DNA of 64,000 nt from Cyrtodaria siliqua (GCA_037043455.1 JAWPHD010010319.1:1-64000); one strand, 5' to 3'. Numbered from the stretch's first letter, positions 48,911 through 59,524 are shown. Numbers and translations are program-made. The notes: a model not told the origin generated them from the letters alone.

Positions 48911-49598
48911 TGTGACAAATTCACTTTAATTGATATTAGACAGAGTACCTTTAAAAGGAAGGTGTCATTTTGTACATGCAATAGTGAACAGGAGTGAGTG
49001 ATTTTTCTATTGTTAAGTAGAGAAGATAACTGGGTGTTATATTTTGGTGGTCAGTGTGTGTTGAGAATTGGTGGTGATATGTTGTGCTACTATGAGTGGG
49101 AGTACTTGATGGTATCAATATGAAGATATGATGTATTAGAACTGAGGGTGTCTGGTGAGTAAATCTGAATTATCAGTATTAAGTGAAATGTTGAAATTGT
49201 GCTATTTTGTCAATACGGTGGCATTGATTTTGTCAAATATAAAATCACACAATTTGAGAATATTAAAAAGGTTTTATTGTTTTATAGGAGAACGTCTCCT
49301 CCTTTTTCGTGGTGATGATATAGGTCATAATAAAGTCATCGGGTGACGTTATAAGATGTAGTATACAGACGGCAGTCAATTGATACAGTGTACATGGAAG
49401 AGTAGTGATGATATAATAGATTGATGCAGACAGTAGATAGTCTGTACAATGATGTGGTGTATCCTATACATAGAAGTGTTGATAGAATCATTGTAATATA
49501 GTGTTGATATAGATTGACGTAGTCAGTCGATAGTCTGTATAGTGATGTGATATACCATATGCATATTTGATCCGTGATACAATGCATATTATATACTA
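48911..49598 (+). repeat. 3' LTR, truncated
   Basis: Matches 43117-43826 of the 5' LTR, with small differences: a 15-bp deletion near 49340, several 1-2-bp indels and about six substitutions. It then stops at ATATACTA (49598). The remaining roughly 430 bp of the LTR, including the TATA and poly(A) motifs, are absent. TCCGGA satellite DNA follows immediately. Confidence 0.88.
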
Positions 49599-51470
49599 TA
49601 TTCAATAACCAGCCTATATCAATATTTCCGATTGTCCGGAATATACCTTAATATTTCCGATTGTCCGGAATATACTTTAATACTTCCGATTTCCGGAGTA
49701 GGTCCGGAATATACTTTATATATATTTCCGATTATCCGGAATATGTGATTATAAGTCGAATTGACAATATTGCTACTCGTCCGGAATTTACAAGAAGTAT
49801 AAGTAAGATATGCCTATGTCCGATATGCCTATGTCCGAGTGTCTGGAATAGGGATTTATAAATCCAGCCTATATCAATATTTCCGATTGTCCGGAATATA
49901 CTTTAATATTTCCGATTATCCGGAATATACTTTAATATTTCCGATTGTCCGGAATATACTTTAATATTTCCGATTGTCCGGAATATACTTTAATACTTCC
50001 GATTTTCCGGAGTAATATATTCAATGACCAGCCAAATTTGCCATTGTTATTTTAAACAGGGCGGCGGTCCTTTTCAATATTTCTGATGTCCGGAATATAC
50101 TTTAATACTTCCGATTTCCGGAGTAGGTCCGGAATATACTTTATATATATTTCCGATTATCCGGAATAGGTGATTATAAGTCGAATTGACAATATTGCTA
50201 ATCGTCCGGAATTTACAAGAAGTATAAGTAAGATATGCCTATGTCCGATATGCCTATGTCCGAGTGTCTGGAATAGGGATTTATAAATCCAGCCTATATC
50301 AATATTTCAGATTGTCCGGAATATACTTTAATATTTCCGATTATCCGGAATATACTTTAATATTTCCGATTGTCCGGAATATACTTTAATATTTCCGATT
50401 GTCCGGAATATACTTTAATACTTCCGATTTTCCGGAGTAATATATTCAATGACCAGCCAAATTTGCCATTGTTATTTTAAACAGGGCGGCGGTCCTTTTC
50501 AATATTTCCGATGTCCGGAATATACTTTAATACTTCCGATTTCCGGAGTAGGTCCGGAATATACTTTATATATATTTCCGATTATCCGGAATATGTGATT
50601 ATAAGTCGAATTGACAATATTGCTAATCGTCCGGAATTTACAAGAAGTATAAGCAAGATATGCCTATGTCCGATATGCCTATGTCCGAGTGTCTGGAATA
50701 GGGATTTATAAATCCAGCCTATATCAATATTTCAGATTGTCCGGAATATACTTTAATATTTCCGATTATCCGGAATATACTTTAATATTTCCGATTGTCC
50801 GGAATATACTTTAATATTTCCGATTGTCCGGAATATACTTTAATACTTCCGATTTTCCGGAGTAATATATTCAATGACCAGCCAAATTTGCCATTGTTAT
50901 TTTAAACAGGGCGGCGGTCCTTTTCTATACTTTAATATTTCCGATGTCCGGAATATACTTTAATATACTTCCGGGTTTTTTCCGGAGTCAAATATAGTCA
51001 ATGACTATTTAAAATATTTCCGATTATCCGGAATATGTGATTATAAGTCGAATTGACAATATTGCTAATCGTCCGGAATATACAATAATTATAAGTAAGA
51101 TATGCCTATGTCCGAGTGTCTGGAATAGGGATTTATAAATGCCAATATGTCCGATTTGTCCGGAATATGGAACTATATGAAAATCAATATTTCCGACTAT
51201 CCGGAATATAATAAATATATGTTGATCTCAAATTCAACTAATTCTAACAAGTTATAATGCTATATTAAATACATAAAGTCAGCCATGGCCAGTTCTGCCA
51301 TATTTCCGATGTCCGGAATATAATTTAATATACATCCGATTTTCCGGAGTCAAATATAGTCAATGACTATTTAAAATATTTCCGATTATCCGGAATATGG
51401 GATTATAAGTCGAATTGACAATATTGCTAATCGTCCGGAATATACAATAATTATAAGTAAGGATATAAAT
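49599..51470. repeat. Satellite G, block 1: 29-bp TCCGGA array with about 424-bp higher-order units
   Basis: The base unit TCCGGAATATACTTTAATAT plus TTCCGATTG is 29 bp and contains the short inverted motif TTCCG-N6-CGGAA. Here it is organised with other sequence into higher-order units of about 422-426 bp: GACCAGCCAAATTTGCCATT at 50029, 50451 and 50877. Each unit carries a non-satellite segment (TTTAAACAGGGCGGCGGTCC) and a TATGCCTATGTCCG duplication. Two 66-codon frames (49661, 50511) are the same unit repeated, not genes. Confidence 0.9.
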
Positions 51471-51760
51471 AAATCAATTAATAAATAAATATAAATATAA
51501 ATAAATAAATACATCAATAAAATACAATAAAATAAAAGAGTCCAATATAGTCAATGACTAAATAAAAAAAAAAAAAATAAAAAAAAAAAATAAAAAAAAA
51601 AAATAAATAAAAAAAAAATAATTAAAAAAAATACAAAGATAAATAAACAAATACATCAATAAAATAACATAATAAAATAAAATAAAATTATAAAATAAAA
51701 TAATCAAATAAAATATAATAAAATCAAATACCGGTAATTAAATTAAATTAAATTAAATAA
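51471..51760. repeat. A/T low-complexity (AAAT)n and A-rich tract
   Basis: Runs of AAATAAAT, A-rich stretches and AATTAAATTAAAT. No coding content. Confidence 0.9.
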
Positions 51761-51761
51761 A

Positions 51762-53383
51762 ACAAGAGGCCCAAGAGGGCCTGTGGACGCTCTACTGGCT
51801 AACATGGCTCTTATAACATCAATTAAGTGAGTGACTGCCATTTACGTTTTTTTGAAAGTTTCGGGCAAAAAACAGCTTTTTAACTAAATCAAGGGCCATA
51901 ACTAAATAATCTGGTAAAGTTTGGTAAAGATCAGATGAAAAATGAAGGCCCTACTGTATTAACGAGCCAAAATATAGCATGTTTAACTAAATCAAGAACT
52001 CCTCTGTAACTGGTCCGACTGGTCGAACATAGAGCTAAAAAAAATATTTAAAAAAAAAAAAATAAAAAAAATAAAAAAAAAATATTTAAAAAAAATAAAT
52101 AAAAAAAAAAAAAAATAATAATTTAAAAAAAAAAAAAAAAAAAAAAAATATTAAAAACAAAAAAAAAAAAAAATTTAAAACAAAAAAAAAAAAAGAAAAA
52201 AAAAAGAAAAAAAAAAAAAAAAAAAAAAAAAAGAAAAAAGAAAAAAAAAAAATTAAAAAAAGAAAAAAAAGAAAAAAAAAAAAATCCCTATACATGTCTA
52301 TGTAAAACATGTGACCCTTGGGGCGGGGTCAAATATGACCCGAGGGTCACTATTTAAACAAACTTGGTAAAGGACCATAAGCTTATAGCAAATGCAAAAT
52401 ATTAAACCTCTGGCTCTTGCAGTTCCAGAGAAGATTTTTTTCAGTTTTTCCCTATACAAGCATTTATGTAAAACTGTGACCCCGGGGCGGGGCTAAATGT
52501 GACCCCAGGGTCCCCATTTGAACAAAATTGGTAAAGGACTATAAGCTTACAGCAACAGCAAAATATTAAACCTCTGGCTCTTGCAGTTTCAGAGAAGAAG
52601 ATTTTTTAAGTTTTTCCCTATACATGTCTATGTAAAACATGTGACCCTTGGGGCGGGACCAAATGTGACCCCAGGATCACCATTTGAACAAACTTGGTAA
52701 AGGACCATAAGCTTATAATAATTGTAAAATATCAAACCTCTGGCTCTTGTAGTTTCCGAGAAGAAGATTTTTTAAAAAAAAATCCTATAATAAGTCTATG
52801 TAAAACTGTGACCCTCAGGGCGGGGACAAATTTGACCCCAGGGTCACCATTTGAACAAACTTAGTAGAGGACCATAAGCTGATGCTACATGTAATACATG
52901 AGAGCTCTGTGCCTTGTGGTTTCAGAGAAGAAGATTTTTTAAACTTTTTTCCTATATGTCTCTATGGAAAACATGCAAAACCTCAATATACAAACTTTGG
53001 ACCCCCGGGGCACGGCCATTTTTGACCCCGGGGACTTTTTTATTTGAACAAACTTGATAGTCTAGGCGTTGGCGATCATTTTAAAAGAAAAACTGTTGAA
53101 ATCTGTCAAGCGATTCTGGAGAAGAAGATTTTTTAAGGTTTCGACCATATATGGTAATGGCAGCCATCTTGGATGTAGCGCTGACCTAATTTTAACAAAT
53201 CTAAAAAGCATTCATCTAAGGATCATCCATTTGAAGTTTGGTCAAAATTAGCCAAGCGGTTTCTGACGAGAAGTCGTTTGAAGAAAAGTTAACGGACGAC
53301 GGACGACGGACGGACGACGGACGACGGAAGACGGACAACACACCATCCCATAAGCTCTGCTGGCCCTTGGCCAGTAGAGCTAA
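51762..53383. mobile_element. Long bivalve-type non-coding repeat, copy 1
   Basis: Starts AACAAGAGGCCCAAGAGGGC ... ACGCTCTACTGGCTAAC and ends GGACGACGGACGACGG ... TTGGCCAGTAGAGCTAAAAA. GCTCTACTGGC near the start is inverted near the end. The interior has four copies of a unit of about 165 bp (GTGACCCTTGGGGCGGG at 52311, 52479, 52641 and 52806), each with CCTCTGGCTCTTGCAGTT and GAACAAACTTGGTAAAGGAC. A poly(A)-rich expansion lies at 52038-52284. Repeats of this kind are abundant in bivalve genomes. Non-coding; mechanism unknown, probably non-autonomous. Confidence 0.75.
52038..52284. repeat. A-rich low-complexity tract
   Basis: Almost only A, with scattered T and G. The 74-codon minus-strand frame of mostly Phe is an artefact. 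Confidence 0.95.
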
Positions 53384-53427
53384 AAATGAAATGAAATGAA
53401 GAAGGCCCATTCATCACCATTACACTA

Positions 53428-53945
53428 TTGAACATGATTATGCCTATTGTAAAGCTCCACCACATCAATATCATAGTTTTACACTGTGGGGGTAATGATA
53501 CGGGCCAAACCCCGATTTCGTACATTATTGGCTACTTCAAATCAGTTATGTATGACCTGCTGGTCATGCTGGTACGCTTTCCAACTACATTAATTGTTTG
53601 GTCGGCCATCCTCCCAAGGTTGAAATACCGTCACGAAATATGTCATAAACAGTTAGATAAAAGTCCGTATTAATAATTGCTTTCCAACTACATTAATTGT
53701 TTGGTCGGCCATCCTCCCAAGGTTGAAATACCGTCACGAAATATGTCATAAACAATTAGATAAAAGTCCGTATTAATAATTGCATAGGCAAATATCTCAT
53801 CAAAAATGGATGCGCATATATTGATTATCCTGAAATTTCAGAAAGTATGGAAATGTTTAAGAATAACGAACATCTGTTAGATCTAGGTAATAACAAAATG
53901 TTAAACATCCTGCAAGGTGGACTGTACCAATTTATGCAGTCAAAT
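53428..53945 (+). pseudogene. SGNH-hydrolase-like ORF remnant, probably from a mobile element
   Basis: The first part (53428-53673) reads INIIVLHCGGNDTGQT ... MYDLLVMLVRFPTTLIVWSA followed by ILPRLKYRHE. The second (about 53787-53945, other frame) reads GKYLIKNGCAYIDYPEI ... HLLDLGNNKMLNILQGGLYQF. Together these match the order of a GDSL/SGNH-type domain seen in invertebrate and fish mobile-element proteins: G-G-N-D, 'I-V-W-S-x-I-L-P-R', 'G-C-x-I-x-Y-P-(E/D)', 'H-L-x-x-x-G-N-x-x-x-L-N-x-L-Q-G-(G/A)-L'. A 103-bp tandem duplication (53576-53781) and another frame change separate the halves, and the usual catalytic D-x-x-H context is altered to NNEHL. I cannot tell the element type; the parent may be a tyrosine-recombinase or LINE-type element. 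Confidence 0.6.
53576..53781. repeat. 103-bp tandem duplication
   Basis: GCTTTCCAACTACATTAATT starts at 53576 and again at 53679, and the copies continue through AAAAGTCCGTATTAATAATT with about one difference (AACAGTTAG versus AACAATTAG). It disrupts the SGNH-like frame. Confidence 0.93.
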
Positions 53946-54026
53946 GCATCTTTTTTCCCAGACAAAGCAGAAGTTGGTCCGTGGCTGGCACCTTTTTTCG
54001 ACACGTGCTAGTCCGCCTAAAGCGCA

Positions 54027-54425
54027 TACTTTTTGGCGGGACACGCGCACACGTGCTACCTCGTATTTGCGTGTCTTGGCATTACCAGCACGTATCGGCT
54101 AAGTGTCCGAGTGTCTGGAATAGGGATTTATAAATCCCAATATGTCCGATTTGTCCGGAATACTGAACTATATTTCCGGGAATGTTATCAACTGTCAAAA
54201 TTTCCGATTGTCCGGAATATAATGAATATATGTTGATCTGAAAATTAATATTTCCGACTGTCCGGAATATAATAAATATATGTTGATCTGAAAATTCAAC
54301 TATTTCTAATAAATTATAATGCTATATTAAATACATAAAGTCAGCCATGGCCAATTCTGCCAAAAAATAAAAGCATAGTAAAAGATAATTCCGACTTTGT
54401 TTCAGTAAATCCCACTTTTTGTGAT
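54027..54425. repeat. Segmental repeat with GC-rich head, copy 1
   Basis: From CTTTTTGGCGGGACACGCGC through CACGTATCGGCTAAGTGTCC, a few TCCGGA units and AAATCCCACTTTTTGTGATAA. It recurs at 55525-55923 almost unchanged. A third scrap, CTTGGCGTTACCAGCACGTA, lies at about 54707. Small ORFs in both copies are the same segment, not genes. Confidence 0.88.
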
Positions 54426-54780
54426 AAATGTAATTATGAAGGCATTCATGACAAGTAACTAGAGTTATCACAAAAGGGGAAATATACATTGTTAAAACTT
54501 CACCTAGAGTAAGCTCCTAGAATGTAAAGCAAGAATCAAACAATACACGATAAAAGGTGGAAATATTAGGTTATGCTGAAAGACAGCATTCCAATATCCA
54601 ACTCATTCATCTTCTCGGTGTTTAATTAGAAGTGTATGCATTAGTGATATGTCTTTCCAATTTTAAAGTGTATTAATATACAGTAATATAGCATTGTCCG
54701 AATGGTCTTGGCGTTACCAGCACGTATCGGCTCATATTTTATGAAAAGGATATTAATTCCAAGATAAATAAATATTCATT
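54426..54780. other. AT-rich sequence between repeat blocks
   Basis: No gene supported. It includes the short third copy of the CTTGGC(A/G)TTACCAGCACG segment near 54707. Confidence 0.45.
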
Positions 54781-55524
54781 TATTATGCTTCCGATATCCG
54801 GAGTATAGTTTAAAGTAAAGCATTTATAATCTCATTGGTAATATTCTTCCGATTTTCCGGAGTCTCATATATTTAATTACCAGCCTATATCAGTATTTAC
54901 GATTGTCCGGAATATATTTCGATTTTCCGGAGTCTGATATATTTAATTACCAGCCTATATCAATATTTATGATTGTCCGGAATATACTTCAATATTTACG
55001 ATTGTCCGGAATATACTTCAACATTTACGATTGTCCGGAATATACTTTAATATTTACGATTGTCCGGAATATACTTTAATATTTCCGATTGTCCGGCATA
55101 TACTTTAATATTTCTGATTGTCCGGAATATACTTTAATATTTCCGATTGTCCGGCATATACTTTAATATTTCCGATTGTCCGGAATATACTTTAATATTT
55201 CCGATTGTCCGGCATATACTTTAATATTTCCGATTGTCCGGAATATACTCTAATATTTCCGATTGTCCGGAATATACTTTAATATTTCCGATTGACCAGA
55301 ATATACTTTAATATTTCCGATTGTCCGGAATATACTTCAACATTTCCGATTGTCCGGAATATACTTTAATATTTACGATTGTCCGGAATATACTTTAATA
55401 TTTCTGATTGTCCGGAATATACTTTAATATTTCCGATTGTCCGGAATATACTCTAATATTTCCGATTGTCCGGAATATACTTTAATATTTCCGATTGACC
55501 AGAATATACTTTAATATTTCCGAC
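54781..55524. repeat. Satellite G, block 2: simple 29-bp TCCGGA array
   Basis: About 21 near-identical 29-bp units (TTCCGATTGTCCGGAATATA plus CTTTAATAT) at 54890-55520. They follow a few diverged copies and lack the 424-bp organisation of block 1. Variants TTTACGATTG and TCCGGCATATAC are grouped. Confidence 0.93.
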
Positions 55525-55923
55525 TTTTTGGCGGGACACGCGCACACGTGCTACCTCGTATTTGCGTGTCTTGGCATTACCAGCACGTATCGGCTAAGTG
55601 TCCGAGTGTCTGGAATAGGGATTTATAAATCCCAATATGTCCGATTTGTCCGGAATATGGAACTATATTTCCGGGAATGTTATCAACTGTCAAAATTTCC
55701 GATTGTCCGGAATATAATAAATATATGTTGATCTGAAAATTAATATTTCCGACTGTCCGGAATATAATAAATATATGTTGATCTGAAAATTCAACTATTT
55801 CTAATAAATTATAATGCTATATTAAATACATAAAGTCAGCCATGGCCAATTCTGGCAAAAAATAAAAGCATAGTAAAAGATAATTCCGACTTTGTTTCAG
55901 TAAATCCCACTTTTTGTGATAAT
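55525..55923. repeat. Segmental repeat with GC-rich head, copy 2
   Basis: Near-identical to 54027-54425. It joins satellite G directly at its left end (TTTCCGACTTTTTGGCGGG). Confidence 0.88.
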
Positions 55924-55929
55924 GTTGTT

Positions 55930-56400
55930 ATTAACAGTGGGGAACACATGTTGTAGAAGAGACCGGACATGGCATATATATTGTCCAAAGTAGGTCACAG
56001 CGACCTGGCATTTTACACGTGATATCATAAACATTCTGAGTTCGCTGAAAATTCTGCGACGTCAGGACGTGGCCTATATTTCGTTCAAAGTAGGGCATAG
56101 CCACCCGAAATTGTGCACATATGTTAGATGCATGTCAGGAACATTCTGTTGGAATTTGGTGAAAATCCTGCAAGAAACTAAGACACGCATGTCGTACCGG
56201 ATACCGGACATGACCTAGCTATATTTTGTCGAAAGTAGGTCACAGCGGCGCGAAATTGTGAACATAATGTTAGGAATATATAAGAAACATTCTGGTGGAG
56301 TTTGGTGAAAATCCGGCAAGTAATAAATAATACATCAATAAATGAATGTCGGACGCACGGACGGACGGACTATGGAACGAATGGTAGAGGACTTTACCCC
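55930..56400. repeat. Bivalve-type repeat with AAGTAGGTCACAGCG units
   Basis: Three imperfect units of roughly 100-145 bp, each with AAAGTAGG(T/G)CA(C/T)AGC, a CGAAATTGTG block and GGTGAAAATCC, ending in GGACGCACGGACGGACGGAC. Non-coding. Confidence 0.7.
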
Positions 56401-56559
56401 TGTGCTACATGCAAAGTAGTATACCTTTAGCTTTTGTTGTCTTAGAGATTTTTTTTTAAAGATTTCCCGTGTAACTGTTAACTGTGACACCATTTGAACA
56501 AACTTGGTAGAGGTTGTTTTAGTAAAAAAAAAAGGATGACTTCCCTACATGGGAAAAGG

Positions 56560-57145
56560 CCATAAATCCACTAAAAATCATTCAACTGGAACACGATGAA
56601 GATATGCGCAACTAGGCTTAGCAATGATCATCTCTACCAAGTTTCTTAGAAATTCGGCCAGGGGATCAGAAGAACTAGTCCGGACAATGTTAGTGTATGA
56701 AAACATTTAGAGGGCATTAAGTCTTCCAAACATCATTCAAGCGGAACACGACGATGATATGCGCAACTAGCCTTGGTACTAATCATCCTTGCCATATTTC
56801 GTTGAAATCTAGCCAGGGGTTCAGGAGAACTAGTCCAGACAAAGTTTGTGTATTAAAACCTATAAAGGGCCAATACTCCGCCAAAAATCATTCAACCGGA
56901 ACACGGCGACGACATGCACATCTGGGCTTGGTACTGATCATCCCTGCACTGTTTCATTGAAATCCGGCCAGGGGTTCAGGAGAACTAGTCTGGACAAAGT
57001 TTGTGTATTAAAACATTTAAAGGGTCACAACTCCGCAAAATATTATTCAACCGGAACATAGCGACCGTATGTACAACTAGATTTGGTATTGATCATCCCT
57101 GCAAAGTGTCATTGAAATCCGGCCAGGGGTTCAGGAGAATCCACA
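56560..57145. repeat. Bivalve-type repeat, four units of about 155 bp
   Basis: GGAACACGATGAAGATATGC-type motifs at about 56588, 56741, 56899 and 57053 give periods of 153-158 bp. Units also share TTGGTACTGATCATCC, CCGGCCAGGGGTTCAGGAGA and AAAGTTTGTGTATTAAAAC. Small frames (56754-56960, 56846-57061) are shadows of the repeat. Confidence 0.8.
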
Positions 57146-57539
57146 AAGTGGGGAGACATAATGAGTTACGTGCGTTTTAAGATTTATTCATTGTAATCAC
57201 GCTCAAGATGTGCATACAGTTTCAGGGGGGGGAATTTTCTGGCAATTTCTTCAAATCAGAAACAGGTTTAATTAAAGCAACTCTATTATCAGACAGATTT
57301 GTATTTACAAACATAAATTGATGCGAGGCTCTTCTTAATTTCCAAGTTAAACATTTGTCAAAGGAAAATAATTGAATATATGAATCAGAGAGTTATGGGC
57401 TTTTTTTAGATTTATTCAATTTATCATGCTGAAGATGTGCAGTTTCATTGTTGTAGACGTTATACATTGAAAGTTATTGACAAGGTTAAGTTTCGGGATA
57501 CTCGATGTTTGTATGGAGTCTTAATTAATTTTCAACACA
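57146..57539. other. AT-rich intergenic sequence, nothing recognised
   Basis: No supported gene. A frame of 117 codons (57437-57790) runs through the SINE that follows and is not convincing. Confidence 0.45.
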
Positions 57540-57716
57540 TGTATGACGGTCGATTTTTTAGACCACCCACAACCAGTACTGTACATCTCCCGCCATCCGT
57601 AAGAATCGACACTTCCTCACTTACAAGTCAAGCTCCCAATGGGATTCGAACCAGCAGGGGTGAGAGGCGAGAAGGTTTACAAGGCAACGTCGTTAACCCC
57701 TCGGCCACGGGACGCT
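57540..57716 (-). mobile_element. tRNA-derived SINE, minus strand
   Basis: On the minus strand from 57716: GCGTCCCGTGGCCGAGGGGT, with A box TGGCCGAGGGG (57697-57707), then GCTGGTTCGAATCCCA with a perfect B box GGTTCGAATCC (57642-57652). The spacing and boxes are tRNA-like, but the acceptor stem does not pair well, so it is a SINE head or tRNA pseudogene, not a functional tRNA. The 3' end is not sharply defined. It looks like a different SINE family from the V-SINEs here. Confidence 0.65.
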
Positions 57717-57884
57717 TAAGTTTCGGGTTAAAGCTTTTTCAAAGGAAAAGAAAATATATGAATAAAAAAAATTTAAGTTCTTCCCTATAACTCTATGTAA
57801 AACTGAACCAACAAGGGCCCCTAAGCTCCCAATTAAAGAAATAAGAACCAACGTTTTTTTAATTTTTTTTTAAAAAAAGTTTAA

Positions 57885-59070
57885 AACATGAGGTCCAAGA
57901 GGGCCTGTGGACGCTCTACTCGCTAACATGGCTCTTATTACATCAATGAAGCGAGTGATTGCAATTTACGTTTTTTTGAAAGTTTTGGGCAAAATACAGC
58001 ATTTTTAACTAAATCGAGGGCCATAACTAAAGAATCTGGTAAAATTTGGTAAAGATCAGATTAAAAATGAAGGCCCTACCTTATTAACAAGGCAAAATAT
58101 AGCATTTTAACTAAATCAAGAGCCATAACTTCTCCGATCTGGCTAGTTTTCGAACTTGGTCAATAGAGCTAAAAAAAATAAAATTAAAACAAATAAAACT
58201 AAAAAAAATAATTAAAAAAAAAATAAAATTCAATTGAAATACTTAAAAAAAAATCTATAAAAAAAAAAAAATATATATATAAAAAAAAAGAGTCGTAAAA
58301 TCTGGTAAAGTTTGGCAAAGATCAGATGCAAAATGATGGCCCTATCGTATTAACGAGGCAAATTATAGCATCTTTAACAAATCAAGGGCCATGGTCCTAT
58401 CTGGCTGGTTTTCGAACTTGTCCAAGCTTTCATTGACATTAACAATCTGATAAAGTTTGGTAAAGATCGGATGAAAAATGAAGGCCCTATCGTCTTAACG
58501 AGGCAAAATATAGCATTTTTAACTAAATCAAGAGCCATAACTCCGCTGTTACTGGTCCGATATGGCTGGTTTTCGACCTTGTCCGAGCATTCATTGGCAT
58601 TAACAATCTGATAAAGTTTGGTAAAGATCGGATGAACAATTAAGCCCCTACCGTCTTAACGAAGCAAAATATAGCATTTTTAACTAAATCAAGGGCCATA
58701 ACTCTGCTGTTACTGGTCCAATATGGCTGGTTTTCGAACTTGTCCAAGCATTCATTGATATTAACAATCTGTTAAAGTGTGGTAAAGATAGGATGAAAAA
58801 TGAAAGCCCTATCGTCTTAACGAGGCAAAAATATAGCAATTTTAATTAAATCAAGGGCCATAATTCCGCTGTTACTAGTCCGATCTGGCTGGTTTTCGAA
58901 CTTCCCCGAGCTTTCATTGATATTAACAAGCTGTTAAAGTTTGGTAAAGATCGGATGAAAAATAAAGGCCCTATGGTCTTAACGAGAAAAAGTTAACGGA
59001 CAATGACGGACGACGACGGACGACAACGGACAACTCGCCATCCCAGAAGCTCTGCTGGCCGAACCTAAAA
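57885..59070. mobile_element. Long bivalve-type non-coding repeat, copy 2
   Basis: Starts AACATGAGGTCCAAGAGGGC and contains the same ACGCTCTACTCGCTAACATGG head as copy 1. It ends GGACGACGACGGACGACAAC ... AAGCTCTGCTGGCCGAACC. The interior is a different unit of about 161 bp (AGGGCCATAACTC at 58530, 58691, 58853), with TGGCTGGTTTTCGAACTTGT, TTCATTGATATTAACAATCT and GATCGGATGAAAAATGAAGG. Non-coding. Confidence 0.75.
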
Positions 59071-59139
59071 AAGAAAATTAAAAAAAAAATAAATTAAAAA
59101 AAAAATTAACCCATAAACCAAGGTTTCCTATGAAAAAAA

Positions 59140-59210
59140 ATATTTAAAAAAATGCTCCAGTGAGATTAGAACCCACGACCCCTTGAGTTTGCAGTGTACA
59201 TTACCAAATA
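59140..59210 (-). other. Possible tRNA-like scrap (B box on minus strand)
   Basis: Minus strand reads GGGGTCGTGGGTTCTAATCTC, similar to a B box with its flank. Too short to name. Confidence 0.35.
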
Positions 59211-59257
59211 TTGAAAAAGGGCCACAACTTCAGTTTTACTGGTTCGATCTGGCTGAA

Positions 59258-59520
59258 GGCCCCGATTTCAATTCTCCATGGTGCAATGAGGTTCGTCGGT
59301 GTGTTCTTGTGCAAGACACTTTCCCTTAGCCTCGTCTGTCGGATGGGGACATGAAACGGGCAGTCCCGTGTATCGGTCTATCCTCCGAGAACGTTACAGA
59401 ACCATAGGAATCTATTCGATAATAAGAGTAGGGCAGGTTCCCGGATTCCTATGTATCCTTCCCCTCTCTCTGGGGTGGCTCTAAATAACCTATACTGTGT
59501 TGATGAGCTGTTAAACAACA
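59258..59520 (+). mobile_element. V-SINE copy inserted in the 161-bp-unit repeat
   Basis: Body GTTCGTCGGTGTGTTCTTGT, TGTCGGATGGGGACATGAAA, AGAGTAGGGCAGGTTCCCGG and tail CTCTAAATAACCTATACTGT ... GATGAGCTGTTAAACAACA match the SINEs at 4.3 and 40.3 kb. The tRNA-like head is missing or short. On either side the 161-bp unit is interrupted (TCGATCTGGCTG before, GAGCTTTCATTGATATCAAC after), so the SINE landed in a pre-existing repeat. Confidence 0.75.
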
Positions 59521-59524
59521 TTCA

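Larger units (their letters stand above)
43117..49598 (+). mobile_element. Ty3/Gypsy LTR retrotransposon, Gmr1-like (integrase before RT), inactive
   Basis: Layout: 5' LTR (43117-44257), tRNA-Leu-type primer site, intact gag, then pol as protease, integrase, reverse transcriptase and RNase H, polypurine tract, and a 3' LTR cut short at 49598. The INT-before-RT order is Ty1/Copia-like, but the sequence motifs (H-H-C-C, DD35E, GPF/Y, a VDYRGLN-type RT) are Ty3/Gypsy. That combination defines the Gmr1-like group. Pol carries at least two frame breaks (near 46883 and 47821) and two in-frame stops (48021, 48225), so this copy cannot make a full Pol. The LTR overlap differs by about half a dozen substitutions and several small indels over about 690 bp, suggesting a fairly recent insertion. 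Target-site duplication cannot be checked because the 3' end is lost. Confidence 0.88.

Noticed and set aside
49661..50711. Two near-identical 66-codon ORFs (49661 and 50511) as a duplicated small gene
   Set aside because: They are the same part of successive units of about 424 bp in the TCCGGA satellite.
52086..52310. Poly-Phe ORF
   Set aside because: Translation of an A-rich low-complexity tract.
57640..57716. Functional tRNA gene on the minus strand
   Set aside because: A and B boxes are good, but the acceptor arm does not pair and the sequence continues into a SINE-like body.
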